Shown: piece by piece, positions 53,653 to 63,062 of the stretch | How the letters are laid out: the number at the start of each line of letters is the position of its first letter | Position numbering within the stretch: position 1 is the stretch's first letter | NCBI RefSeq assembly: GCF_900143085.1 | Contig: NZ_FRCZ01000005.1 | Span: 62,001-126,000 of the forward strand | From: Gracilibacillus kekensis | GTDB lineage: Bacteria; Bacillota; Bacilli; Bacillales; Amphibacillaceae | Length of the DNA stretch: 64,000 nt | Direction: 5' to 3' | Position numbers and translations under genes: made by a program | The notes under the pieces: model-generated | What the model was told of the DNA's origin: nothing | The model's input: only the letters and a program-made list of their open reading frames with translations | The model's database searches: none

Positions 53653-54445
53653 TGTTATCACCGCTTCTAACAATGGAAACAAACTGATTCGCAATTTCCT
53701 TATGCTGATCAAAACCTGTTAATTGATTAAAGATTTCCTCCAATGAGCCTTCTTTACTTTGCTGCTGAAGTTGTTCAAAACTGCCATCTGCAACAATTTC
53801 GCCGTTTGTTAATAGCACAATCCGATTACTAATTTTCTCAACTACATCCATTATATGTGAAGAGTAAAAAATAGTCTTTCCTTGATTTGCTAACTGTTCT
53901 AAAATTTCTTTGACGATCATCATACTATTTGCATCAAGACCACTAAGCGGTTCATCTAAAAAAAGTAAATCAGGGTTATGTATAAGACTAGCAATAATCA
54001 ATACTTTTTGCCGCATCCCTTTTGAAAAAGAAGAGATCCTTGTATGTAACATATCTTCTAAATCAAACAGCTCCATTAATTCGGATGTTTTATGTATTAT
54101 TTCTTCGTTATTCATTCCATACAATCCGCCAACAAATGATAAATATTCCAATGGTGTTAAACTATCATAGATTTCTCCGTTTTCCGGTACATAACCGATT
54201 CTACTTTTATAGGCTGCTCCACCTGTTTTAATATTATGATTGAATATTTCAATATTACCTTCAAATTCAGTAATAAGACCTAGCATCATTTTTACTGTTG
54301 TACTTTTGCCAGCTCCATTCGGTCCGATATAACCAATAATTTGCCCTTTGTACACTTCGAGATTAATAGAATTTAAGACTTGCGTCGCCCCATAAGACTT
54401 TGACACGTTTTTGATTGAAAGAACTACTTCATCAGATTTGCACAT
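53645..54445 (-). CDS. ythP: YthP-like ABC transporter ATP-binding protein
   Basis: 266 residues: Walker A GPNGAGKST, signature SFSKGMRQK, Walker B LLFLDEPLSGLD and switch His in SSHIMDV, the pattern of ABC-2/export ATPases. ATG 54445 has GGAGGTGAAGG upstream. It forms an exporter with the overlapping permease. The B. subtilis ythPQ pair has no settled function. Confidence 0.87.
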   Translation of the reverse strand: MCKSDEVVLSIKNVSKSYGATQVLNSINLEVYKGQIIGYIGPNGAGKSTTVKMMLGLITEFEGNIEIFNHNIKTGGAAYKSRIGYVPENGEIYDSLTPLEYLSFVGGLYGMNNEEIIHKTSELMELFDLEDMLHTRISSFSKGMRQKVLIIASLIHNPDLLFLDEPLSGLDANSMMIVKEILEQLANQGKTIFYSSHIMDVVEKISNRIVLLTNGEIVADGSFEQLQQQSKEGSLEEIFNQLTGFDQHKEIANQFVSIVRSGDNNV

Positions 54446-54685
54446 TACCTTCACCTCCACTAATACCTTAACATATATTTACTTTTTATTCTTTATTTTC
54501 TAGGTATAGCCAGACGATTTTCTTTCTGATAAATTATAAATGTCCGTAAGAAGTGTTTTTATGCAGAGAAATGATTGTTTCTCCAATCCAGAGAACCTTA
54601 GCATTACCTTCAACATTTAACAAGTACCAAAATTTTTCTAATGTTTTGTCATTCGAATTTTTCATGATCTCTAAATTAAGAAAAA

Positions 54686-54800
54686 GCACAGAGCGCTCGC
54701 TTAGAAATGTAGCGACAGGAGCGAATCACGGTGAGTTTGCGAACCGATGATGACTTTCACCTGAAGGTATAAGGGCGACTAAGACTCTGGTTTCACCAAT
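54686..54800. other. GC-rich structured non-coding segment
   Basis: Shows local inverted sequences (AGCGCTCGCT, GTAGCGACAGGAGCGAATC, TTTCACCTGAAGG, GGGCGACTAAGACT with AGTCTTC downstream) and a GC level above the neighbours. It could be another repeat family or a structured RNA; no known riboswitch class fits. Confidence 0.4.
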
Positions 54801-55044
54801 CAGCAAGTCTTCTTTTTTGTAAAGCGATTCGTGAAGTCGCCTAGTTTCTTACGCATATATACTTTACCAAGGAAAACCGGAAAAGCCCACTCGGTCCTTT
54901 TAGTAGTAATTTTGAAATACACCCGCTCCGGCTTGCTAAATAATGCACTACAATGAGTGGAAGTAGTGATATGCGACTTTTTTTCATATTGTTATTAAAA
55001 CTCTACAAGTTAGCTGTCACAAACGTTGTAGAATCACTGTAAAG

Positions 55045-55172
55045 CGTAGGCCGTCCGCTTCCACTTCTGTGACATTTGTTTTCCCTGAAGATCCACTTTT
55101 TTGAGCGGTTTGTGCTCGAAAAAGTTAGCTGAAGGGAAAACGCCGCGGAAAGGGAAGTGGACAGCCGGAGCG
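55045..55172. repeat. Dispersed structured repeat, copy C (most complete)
   Basis: Outer arms GTCCGCTTCCACTTC and GAAGTGGAC-GCCGGAGCG; middle arms GTTTTCCCT and AGGGAAAAC; inner hairpin TTTTTTGAGC with GCTCGAAAAA. Three nested pairings over about 130 bp make an extended cruciform or RNA stem. Near-identical blocks occur in copy A. Confidence 0.82.
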
Positions 55173-55266
55173 ATGGATTCATATACACTACATTTCAAAA
55201 TGACTACTTTAGATAACAAATGCCCTGATACCACAGATTATATGCTTTCCTTGCTTATCATAAAAA

Positions 55267-55296
55267 AACTACCTCTCGTTATAACGAGAGGTAGTT
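55267..55296 (-). terminator. Terminator of the opuA operon
   Basis: A 30-bp perfect palindrome (two 15-bp arms, AACTACCTCTCGTTA and complement) followed on the minus strand by TTTTTTTA. Confidence 0.9.
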
Positions 55297-55304
55297 CCAC
55301 TATA

Positions 55305-56246
55305 TTACTCTACACCTTTTGTCCATTCTGCAACTTTATCTTGGTTTTCTTCAATCCAAGTTGCTGCTGCCTCTTCTGGATCTTGTTCATTTATAATTAC
55401 ATCTACCATAACAGAGTTTATATCTTCCTCTGTCCATGCGAATTGATCCAATACTTTATATGCGTTTGGCATATCTTCTTCAAGACCTTGACGAACCATC
55501 GTTTCGATCGTTTCTGCTTCACCAAATACACCTTTTGGATCCTCTAAATATTTAAGATCATATTCAGAGAACATCCAATGTGGATTCCAACCTGTAACAA
55601 TAATATTTTCTTCATTATCAATTGCTTCACCTAGTGCAGTTGTCATAGCACCACTAGAAGAAGTTTGAACGTTCCAATCAGCTAAATTTTCGTATTTTTC
55701 TACTGCAGTTTCTGCCGCACCTACAACACCAGCACCAGCTTCAATACCAGTAATTGTTTGGTCTACTTGGTCTGCTAAATCTTCAATAGAATTAGCTTCC
55801 ATATAAGAAGGTACTACTAAACCAATCTTAGCTCCTTCAAGGTTTGGTCCCAGTTGTACTACTTCTTCTCCAAATTCACTAAATTGTGATTCGTGTGTTG
55901 CTGGTAACCATGCTGCCACCATACCATCTGCTTCACCAGTTGCTACAGCTTCCCACATTGCCGCATTCTGGATAGACGTAAGAGTTACATCATATCCTAA
56001 ATTTTTTAATACTTCACCAACAACGTGTGTAGATGCAATTTCTGTATCCCAGTTCACATAAACTAGTTCAATTTCTTTTCCTTCGCCTACTGCAGCTGCT
56101 TCCTCATCATTTGTTTCTTCTGTTGTTCCTTCGTCACTTCCTGTATCCTCTGTAGTGTCTTCATCATCTGAACCACCACAAGCAGCAAGTACTAATACTA
56201 AGGCTAATACAGCCATTAATCCTAAAGACTTCCATGTTTTTAACAT
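55305..56246 (-). CDS. opuAC: OpuAC, glycine betaine-binding lipoprotein
   Basis: 313 residues with signal peptide and lipobox VLAACGG, an acidic Thr/Glu-rich linker (about 25-52) and the OpuAC-type binding fold: ELVYVNWDTEIASTHVVGEVL at the start, TGWNPHWMFSEYDLKYLEDP in the second lobe, with Trp residues that form the betaine cage (about 58, 115 and 223). It captures betaine for the OpuAA/OpuAB importer. The gene is last in the operon, 70 bp behind the permease. Confidence 0.93.
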   Translation of the reverse strand: MLKTWKSLGLMAVLALVLVLAACGGSDDEDTTEDTGSDEGTTEETNDEEAAAVGEGKEIELVYVNWDTEIASTHVVGEVLKNLGYDVTLTSIQNAAMWEAVATGEADGMVAAWLPATHESQFSEFGEEVVQLGPNLEGAKIGLVVPSYMEANSIEDLADQVDQTITGIEAGAGVVGAAETAVEKYENLADWNVQTSSSGAMTTALGEAIDNEENIIVTGWNPHWMFSEYDLKYLEDPKGVFGEAETIETMVRQGLEEDMPNAYKVLDQFAWTEEDINSVMVDVIINEQDPEEAAATWIEENQDKVAEWTKGVE

Positions 56247-56315
56247 GAATAGATCTCCCCTTTTCTATAAAATTTATATTTAAACTTTCCAGTAATTCTG
56301 GAAAAGTTTATCACC

Positions 56316-57152
56316 TTATCCTTTATTTAGGTTTTGTGATACACGATCAATAATAATCGCTAAAATAACAATACCTAAACCGGCCACAAAACCTGGTCCT
56401 TCTTGCGAACGTTGTAGTGCGGTTAATACTTCATCACCAAGACCTGGTGAACCAATCATCGATGCGATAACTACCATCGATAATGCAAGCATTACCGTTT
56501 GGTTTACCCCAGCCATAATCGTTTTACGGGCCATCGGCAATTCAACTTTAAATAGTTTTTGTGACCCTGTCGTACCAAACGCATCAGCTGCTTCCACTAA
56601 CTCAGCAGAAACTTGTCTGATTCCAAGATTCGTAAATCTTACGACAGGTGGTGTTGCAAATACTACAGATGCAAAAATACCTGGTACCATTCCGATACCG
56701 AAGAAAACAACGGCAGGAATTAAATAAACAAAGGCTGGCATTGTTTGCATAAAATCTAATATCGGCGTAATAATTGCCTGTGCCCATTTACTTTTAGACA
56801 TCCATATACCGGCTGGAATACCGATAATAATAGATATTAGGCTGGCAAAAACAACCAGTGTAAAAGTATACATTAATTGTTCCCAAAGCTCTTGATTGTA
56901 GACAAACCATAGACCTACAATTGCGAAAATCGACAATCCAAATTTCTTACCAGATACGAAAAAAGTCATAAGAGCAACAATTATAATAACCAATATTGGA
57001 GGAATTTGACTTAACCATTCTGCAGTGCTCTCTACAAATCCACCAAAATCTTCTTTAATCGGATCAAAAATAAATTCGAATGTATCTTGAATTCTTTCAA
57101 CTGCCGTATTGACCCAATCTGCTAACGGAATTTTGGGTATGAAATCAAGCAT
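56316..57152 (-). CDS. opuAB: OpuAB, glycine betaine ABC transporter permease
   Basis: 278 residues: an amphipathic N-terminal segment, then about seven membrane helices and the EAA-type loop [26 protein letters not shown]. Its ATG overlaps the end of opuAA by 8 bp. It forms the channel of the betaine importer used under salt stress. Confidence 0.94.
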   Translation of the reverse strand: MLDFIPKIPLADWVNTAVERIQDTFEFIFDPIKEDFGGFVESTAEWLSQIPPILVIIIVALMTFFVSGKKFGLSIFAIVGLWFVYNQELWEQLMYTFTLVVFASLISIIIGIPAGIWMSKSKWAQAIITPILDFMQTMPAFVYLIPAVVFFGIGMVPGIFASVVFATPPVVRFTNLGIRQVSAELVEAADAFGTTGSQKLFKVELPMARKTIMAGVNQTVMLALSMVVIASMIGSPGLGDEVLTALQRSQEGPGFVAGLGIVILAIIIDRVSQNLNKG

Positions 57153-58341
57153 CTTCCGTCACCCCACTTCCATTTGCTAGTGCAGCGATTACTGCTCCAC
57201 GGACAATAATACCTTTTAACTTACCTTCCTCGACAACCGCTACTGGAACGGGTGCATCATGGATAATTTCAAAAATCTCATGAATAGGTGCCTCCAAGCC
57301 AACTGTTGGCATATCTGTACGTAAGATGGTGTGTAAATCTTTTTCTTCTTTTTCACGAGCTGCTTTAACATCCTCAGCGATTACGTAGCCTTTTAATTGT
57401 TTAGAACGATCGACTACATAGATACTAGATAAGCCTTGTTCACGAATTCGTTCTAGAGCAACTCTAGGACCGTGCTTTTCAATATCTACCGTTTCAGGTC
57501 GCTTCATAATGTGACTAGCGGTTAATACTTTAGAACGATCGACATCTTCAACAAAGCGTTCGACATAATCGTTTGCTGGATTCACCAGGATTTCTTCAGG
57601 TGTACCTATTTGTACGATCGAACCATCTTTCATTAATGCAATACGATCACCAATTCTTAAGGCTTCGTCCAAATCATGGGTAATAAAAATGATGGTCTTC
57701 TGCATTTTTTCTTGCAGATCTAATAATTCATCTTGCATATCCTTTCTGATTAAAGGATCTAACGCAGAAAAAGCTTCATCCATTAAAAGTACTTCAGGAT
57801 CGTTTGCTAGAGCGCGGGCTAAACCAACACGTTGTTGCATCCCACCGGACAATTGATCTGGATACTGGTGAATAAAACTTCCTAATCCAACTAATTCTAA
57901 AGCTTCTTTTGCTTTATTAGCACGTTCTTCTTTATTGATCCCCTGTATTTCAAGACCAAATTCGGTATTCTCAAGTACTGTACGAAATGGGAATAAACCA
58001 AACTTCTGAAAAACCATACTCATTTTTTCACGGCGAACTTTTCTTAATCTTTCTTTACCAACTTTTGCAAGATTTTCACCGCCAACTTCTACGTCACCTT
58101 CCGTTGGATCAATCAAACGATTCAACAGTCGTACTAAAGTTGATTTACCACTCCCAGAGAGCCCCATGATCACAAAGACTTCTCCTTCTTCCACCTCAAA
58201 GCTGGCACGATTCACACCAACAGTACATCCAGTCTTCTTTAATATTTCTTCTTTTTTATAGCCCTCATCCAATAATGAGAGTGCTTCTTTTGTCTTTTTA
58301 CCAAATACTTTTGATAAATTGTTTACTTTAATAACAGACAT
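57145..58341 (-). CDS. opuAA: OpuAA, glycine betaine ABC transporter ATPase with CBS domains
   Basis: 398 residues: Walker [16 protein letters not shown], signature [15 protein letters not shown], Walker [14 protein letters not shown], switch [11 protein letters not shown], then two CBS domains from about 275 to the end, which in this family sense ionic strength. It heads the operon; expression is probably governed by the divergent GbsR/OpcR-type regulator. Confidence 0.95.
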   Translation of the reverse strand: MSVIKVNNLSKVFGKKTKEALSLLDEGYKKEEILKKTGCTVGVNRASFEVEEGEVFVIMGLSGSGKSTLVRLLNRLIDPTEGDVEVGGENLAKVGKERLRKVRREKMSMVFQKFGLFPFRTVLENTEFGLEIQGINKEERANKAKEALELVGLGSFIHQYPDQLSGGMQQRVGLARALANDPEVLLMDEAFSALDPLIRKDMQDELLDLQEKMQKTIIFITHDLDEALRIGDRIALMKDGSIVQIGTPEEILVNPANDYVERFVEDVDRSKVLTASHIMKRPETVDIEKHGPRVALERIREQGLSSIYVVDRSKQLKGYVIAEDVKAAREKEEKDLHTILRTDMPTVGLEAPIHEIFEIIHDAPVPVAVVEEGKLKGIIVRGAVIAALANGSGVTEDA

Positions 58342-58461
58342 GAATTGATATCACCTCATTTTTTTCTTTATCCGTTGTTTTTGACATCACTTTTTCCATG
58401 CTAAAGGTTTTACACATAAATATCAAGCGTTACACACTGAATAATCTTTTCGTTAAGTTTA

Positions 58462-58477
58462 TAAAGTTTTAACTTTA
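58462..58477. promoter_or_regulatory. Palindrome between opuAA and its regulator gene
   Basis: TAAAGTT (58462-58468), two-base centre, AACTTTA (58471-58477). The half-site TAAAGTTA recurs at 58542-58549, close to the regulator start. A likely binding site of the divergently encoded GbsR-type regulator. Confidence 0.45.
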
Positions 58478-58583
58478 CAAAATGAATTCCTTTCTTTTAC
58501 CATATATTTAGTATTGCCATTGATTTTTGAATTATGTAGTGTAAAGTTATTAATAAGGGATTTAAAGGAGGTTGTCATGCATA

Positions 58584-59078
58584 ATGTCAAGTACAGAAGA
58601 TCAAGTAAAATTGGAAAAAGTCAATAATAAAATTATTTCGGAGTTTTCTAAAACATTAGAAATGTTTTCTCTAAATAAATCGGAAGCACAGTTATTTGTC
58701 ACACTCTATTTACATGAGGCACCAATGACATTAGATCAAATGAAAGATGCATTAGGAAAAAGTAAAACGGCTATGAGTTATGCAATTAGACGATTACAGG
58801 AATTTAATCTGGTCGAACGTGTCTGGCAAAAAGGGGTACGAAAAGATTTATATGAAGCGCGTGAGGATTTATATAAGAAGTTTATGAAAACTTACGTCAA
58901 TCGTTGGCTTGAATCACTTAATCTGCAAATTAATAACTTAGCAGATATTCAGGACGATTTGGATAACTACCCTAATGAACAAAAACAATTAATTGAGCAT
59001 AAAATTCATGAAGCAATCTCGTTTCATCGATCCCTGGAACAAGTATTTTCAAAAATTAAGAAAAATGATTTCTTATAA
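58584..59078 (+). CDS. GbsR/OpcR-type regulator of betaine uptake
   Basis: 164 residues, MarR-like winged helix: TLDQMKDALGKSKTAMSYAIRRLQEFNLVERVWQKGVRKDLYEA is the DNA-binding segment typical of GbsR/OpcR, followed by a helical C-terminus. It is divergent from opuA. ATG 58584 follows AAAGGAGG by 12 bases; the TTG at 58572 touches the ribosome site. Probably represses opuA when choline or betaine conditions dictate. Confidence 0.9.
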   Translation: MSSTEDQVKLEKVNNKIISEFSKTLEMFSLNKSEAQLFVTLYLHEAPMTLDQMKDALGKSKTAMSYAIRRLQEFNLVERVWQKGVRKDLYEAREDLYKKFMKTYVNRWLESLNLQINNLADIQDDLDNYPNEQKQLIEHKIHEAISFHRSLEQVFSKIKKNDFL

Positions 59079-59199
59079 AATAGACTGAAGCATAAGGATT
59101 TTTCTTAACTTCAAAAACGAACTATATGATATGTATCGTTCAACAGTAAGGATAATGCGCAGTAAGTGATGTAGTTATTTTGACATTAAATTTGTGCAT

Positions 59200-59250
59200 A
59201 ACTCCCTTCAGCTAAAAACCCGCGGAAAGGGAAGCGAGCAAGCCGTAGCG
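59200..59250. repeat. Dispersed structured repeat, truncated copy D
   Basis: Keeps CCTTCAGCTAAAAACCCGCGG and CGGAAAGGGAAGCGAG-AAGCCGTAGCGG, matching the right half of copies A and C; the left arm is lost. Confidence 0.6.
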
Positions 59251-59321
59251 GATGAAAAGCACATATAAAATCTCATAATTACCACTCCAGCAATGTCGCA
59301 GTATTCTCCTAATATACATAA

Positions 59322-59352
59322 AAAATCCAAACGATCTGATCGTTTGGATTTT
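59322..59352. terminator. Terminator between the betaine regulator and lipoprotein genes
   Basis: Perfect 14-bp arms AAAATCCAAACGAT (59322-59335) and complement (59339-59352) with a 3-base loop, ending in TTTTCT. The arm is identical to that at 19824-19837. Confidence 0.85.
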
Positions 59353-59389
59353 CTAATTATAAGATTCTCTATTGGCCTAATCTATTTCG

Positions 59390-60247
59390 TTACATCATTT
59401 CTTCAACAGAACCATCATCTTTATCAACAATATACCATCCTAATGTTGCTGTATGGCTTGTTTCCCCATTAGAAACTAATTCATAAACCTGCACGACATA
59501 ATCGCCTTCCTCATTATTATGGTCCATTACCACATTAATTTCGGAATTTTGGTCGATATTTAGGTGTTTACGTACGATATCTTCGGCTTTTGCATCTGTT
59601 AATTCACCATCATCACCACTGTCTTCTTCCGATGCTGGTTGCTGTTGTTCATTATTATTCGTATCATCGCTTATTTGCTCTGATCTCACTTCCGATACAA
59701 TCCAATCGTCTTCTTCTAATGTAATTACGTATGTCATTCTAACATTACCAACTAGTTCATCGGATTGTTTCTGGACAATTTCATATTCAGTATCATTGAT
59801 TTGTTCGAAGGAATACTCTTGTTCTTCGTCAAACCAGACAGGCGCATCCATGGCTACTACATATATTTTTCCATTATCTTCTTCAAAGTAATGAGTGACA
59901 AAAGATTCTGCTAATACATCCGACATAATTGTTGTTAACTCTGCTTTTAAATCTGCTTTAGTCTCATACCCTGCTATAGCACCTTCATTATCCGTATTTT
60001 CTATTGCTTCCATAAACGTATCACGGTAATCATTTAAGATTTCAATTGCCTTTGTTTCTGACAGAGAAGGTGTTTGTTCTTCATCCTCATTGGATTCATC
60101 CTTCACAGATTCTACATCTTCTGTTTGCTCTTCTTGATCATTATCCACTTCTTCTACATCTTTTTCCTCTGCTTCATTATTTGAACAGGCCATCAAAAAT
60201 AGTGAAAATAACATAAATATAATTACAAGTAAGATTTTCTTTTTCAT
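59390..60247 (-). CDS. Lipoprotein of unknown function
   Basis: 285 residues from ATG 60247 (GGGGATGG upstream). Signal peptide with lipobox LFLMACSN, then an extremely acidic Glu/Asp-rich linker (about 22-60), a domain of 130 residues with no motif I can name, a second acidic Gln/Asp linker, and a C-terminal PepSY-like domain (LTDAKAEDIVRKHLNID). Extracellular and membrane-anchored. Acidic linkers are shared by the other lipoproteins of this window and fit a halotolerant lifestyle. Confidence 0.7.
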   Translation of the reverse strand: MKKKILLVIIFMLFSLFLMACSNNEAEEKDVEEVDNDQEEQTEDVESVKDESNEDEEQTPSLSETKAIEILNDYRDTFMEAIENTDNEGAIAGYETKADLKAELTTIMSDVLAESFVTHYFEEDNGKIYVVAMDAPVWFDEEQEYSFEQINDTEYEIVQKQSDELVGNVRMTYVITLEEDDWIVSEVRSEQISDDTNNNEQQQPASEEDSGDDGELTDAKAEDIVRKHLNIDQNSEINVVMDHNNEEGDYVVQVYELVSNGETSHTATLGWYIVDKDDGSVEEMM

Positions 60248-60518
60248 ATTGACCATCCCCTATTATTAGTCTGTTTTTCGTACACTTTATTACTATATTA
60301 ATACCCTTTACCTTATAATAACAAACTATTCCTCATGCTCCTATAAGCCTTTATTACTATAATTTTTCTTTAGCGGTGCTTTTCTTTATCACGGTGCCTA
60401 TTGAACGAAAACTTTTTAAACGCTTTAAAAAATTAAGTGAGTACGGATGATAACTTTCTGATAAATTTTGCCGATCATAGTGGGTGTATAAACTCTTACT
60501 TCGTGAAATTTTTCTTTA

Positions 60519-61475
60519 TCATTCCATTACTTTCTTTAAAAATGACTGCAATTTTTCTTGATATTTTTTTGGATGCAGCACATATCCTTCACCATGTCCA
60601 GAATTATCGAATAACATGATATCTGTCATGGTACTAGTATTTTCATATAATTGATTAGCCATTTCTGTTGGTACAAATGTGTCTGCTTTTCCGTGAAAAT
60701 AGAGGATAGGAACTTGTGCATTCTTCACTTGTTTCAGTGCAGAAGCTTCTCGAAAAGAATAGTCAGCTCTTACATCTGTAACCAAGCTAGTTGTCGGCAA
60801 AATCGGTACTGCAGGCAAATGATACATACGACTCATTTGATACTGAAACAGTTTATAAACATCTGTATACGCACTATCCGATACTATTGCTTTTACTTGT
60901 TTAGAATGGGGCTCTCCACTTGCCATTAACATTGTTGCTGCTCCCATCGACAAACCGTGTAATATAATTTCAGCATCTTCTCCAACTCTATCAATTACCT
61001 TTTCGGTCCAATCTAGTACATCCAGGCGATCATGCCAGCCGAAACCAAAATAATCCCCTTCACTATTTCCATGTCCTCTCATATCATAGAAAAAAACATT
61101 GTAACCTAATGCTTCATAATAAAATTTTGCATATAGTCCCATATCTGATCCTTTACCAAGATAACCATGTGTAAAGATTACTGTTTTATTCGTTGATTCC
61201 TTTGCTGGTAAATAAGAACCCGATAATAACAAATGATCAAACGTTTCCAGTTTCCAAGTTTCAAAATCTTGCTCATTGACCCAATTTCTCCACTTTCCTT
61301 TTGTAAAAACATCCATCGCGGTGGCTGAAACCTCTAAATCATCATTGTCTTGTAAAAAAGTTTTTTGTTCTCTTTTTATTGCGAGATTATAAAAATAATT
61401 ACCAGCAATAATATCTATCATTAATAGAGTAATGATCATCACGATTATTATTTTTAAGCGCTTTCTCTTTTTCAT
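60519..61475 (-). CDS. Alpha/beta hydrolase (YqkD-like)
   Basis: 318 residues: N-terminal membrane anchor (about 7-28), then the hydrolase fold with oxyanion segment VIFTHGYLGKGSDMG, GHGNSEGDYFGFGWHDRLDV, nucleophile elbow LHGLSMGAAT, Asp in YFHGKADTFVP and His in DNSGHGEGY. Resembles B. subtilis YqkD. Substrate unknown; the catalytic domain should face outside. Confidence 0.87.
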   Translation of the reverse strand: MKKRKRLKIIIVMIITLLMIDIIAGNYFYNLAIKREQKTFLQDNDDLEVSATAMDVFTKGKWRNWVNEQDFETWKLETFDHLLLSGSYLPAKESTNKTVIFTHGYLGKGSDMGLYAKFYYEALGYNVFFYDMRGHGNSEGDYFGFGWHDRLDVLDWTEKVIDRVGEDAEIILHGLSMGAATMLMASGEPHSKQVKAIVSDSAYTDVYKLFQYQMSRMYHLPAVPILPTTSLVTDVRADYSFREASALKQVKNAQVPILYFHGKADTFVPTEMANQLYENTSTMTDIMLFDNSGHGEGYVLHPKKYQEKLQSFLKKVME

Positions 61476-61579
61476 TTATTAATTCCCCTTTTTCCGACAT
61501 CTATACCTTTATTATAACAACCGTAATCAGTGAAAAGGGGAATTACTTCCTGGAAAATATGGTGAATTCCGACAGTATC

Positions 61580-62032
61580 CTATTCTTCTATTTGAGATAA
61601 TATTTGATTTATTTTAGTAAAAGCTTCGTTTAATTCTTTTTTATCTTCCTGCGCTAATGAAGAAAATCGTTCTCGCACGCTTTCATATAAAATCGATTTA
61701 TTTTTTTGTGAAAACTGTTGACCTTTTACCGTCATTTCAATATGGGTAATACGCCGATCCCTCTTGTCTTTTATTTTAGAGATATAGCCTCTTTCAACAA
61801 GTTTACGGATCAGGGGTGATAAATTCGATTTATTAATAGCTAATTTAGCTGCAATATCAGTCATTTGTATTGAATTAGCCTGTTCTACTATATGCAGGAC
61901 ATGAAAATGAGAAGGATGAAGCCCTTCGCTTTTTACAGATGGTTCTAAACCAAATATTTTTTTAGGAAGCTGCGGTAATACCGTTAGAACTTGTTCGACT
62001 AACTCATTTGTGAGCATATCTTGCTCGTTCAT
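61580..62032 (-). CDS. MarR family transcriptional regulator
   Basis: 150 residues with the winged helix MTDIAAKLAINKSNLSPLIRKLVERGYISKIKDKRDRRITHIEMT, canonical for MarR. It is divergent from an ABC exporter pair, and a strong palindrome lies between them. It probably represses both promoters until it binds a small molecule. Confidence 0.92.
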   Translation of the reverse strand: MNEQDMLTNELVEQVLTVLPQLPKKIFGLEPSVKSEGLHPSHFHVLHIVEQANSIQMTDIAAKLAINKSNLSPLIRKLVERGYISKIKDKRDRRITHIEMTVKGQQFSQKNKSILYESVRERFSSLAQEDKKELNEAFTKINQILSQIEE

Positions 62033-62054
62033 CTCATTCGCTCCTTAATCAAAA

Positions 62055-62083
62055 TTGACTTTATATTCCATACAATGGATAAT
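62055..62083 (+). promoter_or_regulatory. Promoter of the ABC exporter operon
   Basis: -35 TTGACT (62055-62060) and -10 GATAAT (62078-62083) with a 17-bp spacer. The -10 overlaps the left arm of the palindrome 62079-62106. Confidence 0.68.
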
Positions 62084-62106
62084 AGTTATTATAACATAAC
62101 TATTAT
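62079..62106. promoter_or_regulatory. MarR operator palindrome
   Basis: Perfect 10-bp arms ATAATAGTTA (62079-62088) and TAACTATTAT (62097-62106) around 8 bp. The site lies between the divergent MarR and exporter genes and covers the exporter -10. Confidence 0.7.
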
Positions 62107-62126
62107 AATGGTAAGGAGGTTACATA

Positions 62127-63050
62127 TTGGATTCTATTATTTCTGTCAAAAACTTAACAAAGACCTATAAAAAAGTAGATGCCGTTAAAGGAATTAGTTT
62201 TGATGTAGAAGAAGGAGAAATCTTTGGTTTTCTTGGACCAAATGGTGCTGGGAAAAGTACGACGATTAATATGATTTGTACAATGTTAAAACCAACAGCA
62301 GGTGAAATCATCATTAATGGTTTTAATGCCAATAAACAAAAGGACGATGTTCGTGGCAGTATCGGCATTATTTTTCAGGAAAACACGTTAGACGAAAAAC
62401 TAACTGCCAATGAAAATTTAAAACTGCACTGTCGTTTCTATAATGTACCGAAAGAAAAGCGGGATCCACGGATTCAAGAGGTATTAGAAATTGTCGATTT
62501 AGTCGATGAACAGAATCAACGAGTCGAAGAATACTCTGGTGGAATGAAAAGGCGCCTGGAAATTGCGCGAGGACTACTGCATTACCCAAAAGTACTTTTT
62601 CTAGACGAACCCACAGTTGGTCTTGACCCTAACACGCGGGCTCATTTATGGGAATATATTTTAAAACTAAAAGAAAAAGAAGGCATCACCATGTTTCTCA
62701 CTACGCACTATTTAGATGAAGCGGAAATCAGTGATCGTGTCGCCATTATGGATCAGGGAGAAATTATTGCAATCGATTCACCAAAAGCGCTAAAAGACCA
62801 GTTAGGTGGCGACATTATTGAATTATCGACAGAAGATAATCAAACAGCCTTAGAAGAAATTAACGAAAAATTCGATAATGCAGATGTGAAAGTAGAGGAT
62901 GATACCATTCATTTAAAAGTTGCCAGCAGTGATGCTTTTATTTCTTCATTCATAAAAACGTTAGACATTCCTATTACCAAATTAAATATACGAAAACCAA
63001 CATTAAATGATGTGTTTTTAGCATTTACCGGTCGAAAAATTAAAGAGTAA
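62127..63050 (+). CDS. DrrA-type ABC exporter ATP-binding protein
   Basis: 307 residues; TTG start at 62127, 7 bases after AAGGAGG. Walker A GPNGAGKST, signature YSGGMKRRLE, Walker B VLFLDEPTVGLDP, and a DrrA-like C-terminal extension (about 235-307). Energises drug or lipid-like efflux with the permease 12 bp downstream. Confidence 0.92.
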   Translation: MDSIISVKNLTKTYKKVDAVKGISFDVEEGEIFGFLGPNGAGKSTTINMICTMLKPTAGEIIINGFNANKQKDDVRGSIGIIFQENTLDEKLTANENLKLHCRFYNVPKEKRDPRIQEVLEIVDLVDEQNQRVEEYSGGMKRRLEIARGLLHYPKVLFLDEPTVGLDPNTRAHLWEYILKLKEKEGITMFLTTHYLDEAEISDRVAIMDQGEIIAIDSPKALKDQLGGDIIELSTEDNQTALEEINEKFDNADVKVEDDTIHLKVASSDAFISSFIKTLDIPITKLNIRKPTLNDVFLAFTGRKIKE

Positions 63051-63062
63051 GGAGGTTTTGAA

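Larger units (their letters stand above)
54446..55304. other. Long gene-free region with structured repeats
   Basis: 859 bp. From left to right: an AT-rich stretch without signals, a GC-richer segment with several inverted pieces (54686-54800), sequence shared with the region 18191-18234 (54873-54917), a full copy of the dispersed repeat (55045-55172), its right flank (matching 18330-18390) and the opuA terminator. Short overlapping frames cross the repeat on both strands but none has a credible product. Confidence 0.75.
59079..59389. other. Intergenic region between the betaine regulator and a lipoprotein gene
   Basis: 311 bp. Contains sequence shared with copy A flank (59155-59185 against 11192-11222), a truncated dispersed repeat (59200-59250) and a terminator (59322-59352). 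No gene seen. Confidence 0.75.

Noticed and set aside
54446..55304. T-box, riboswitch or tRNA in the long gap before opuA
   Set aside because: I could not fit any known riboswitch core or tRNA cloverleaf; repeats explain most of the structure.
55003..55547. Several overlapping frames of 60-148 codons around the repeat at 55.1 kb and antisense to opuAC
   Set aside because: Parts are repeat sequence and the rest is the complement of the opuAC coding region.
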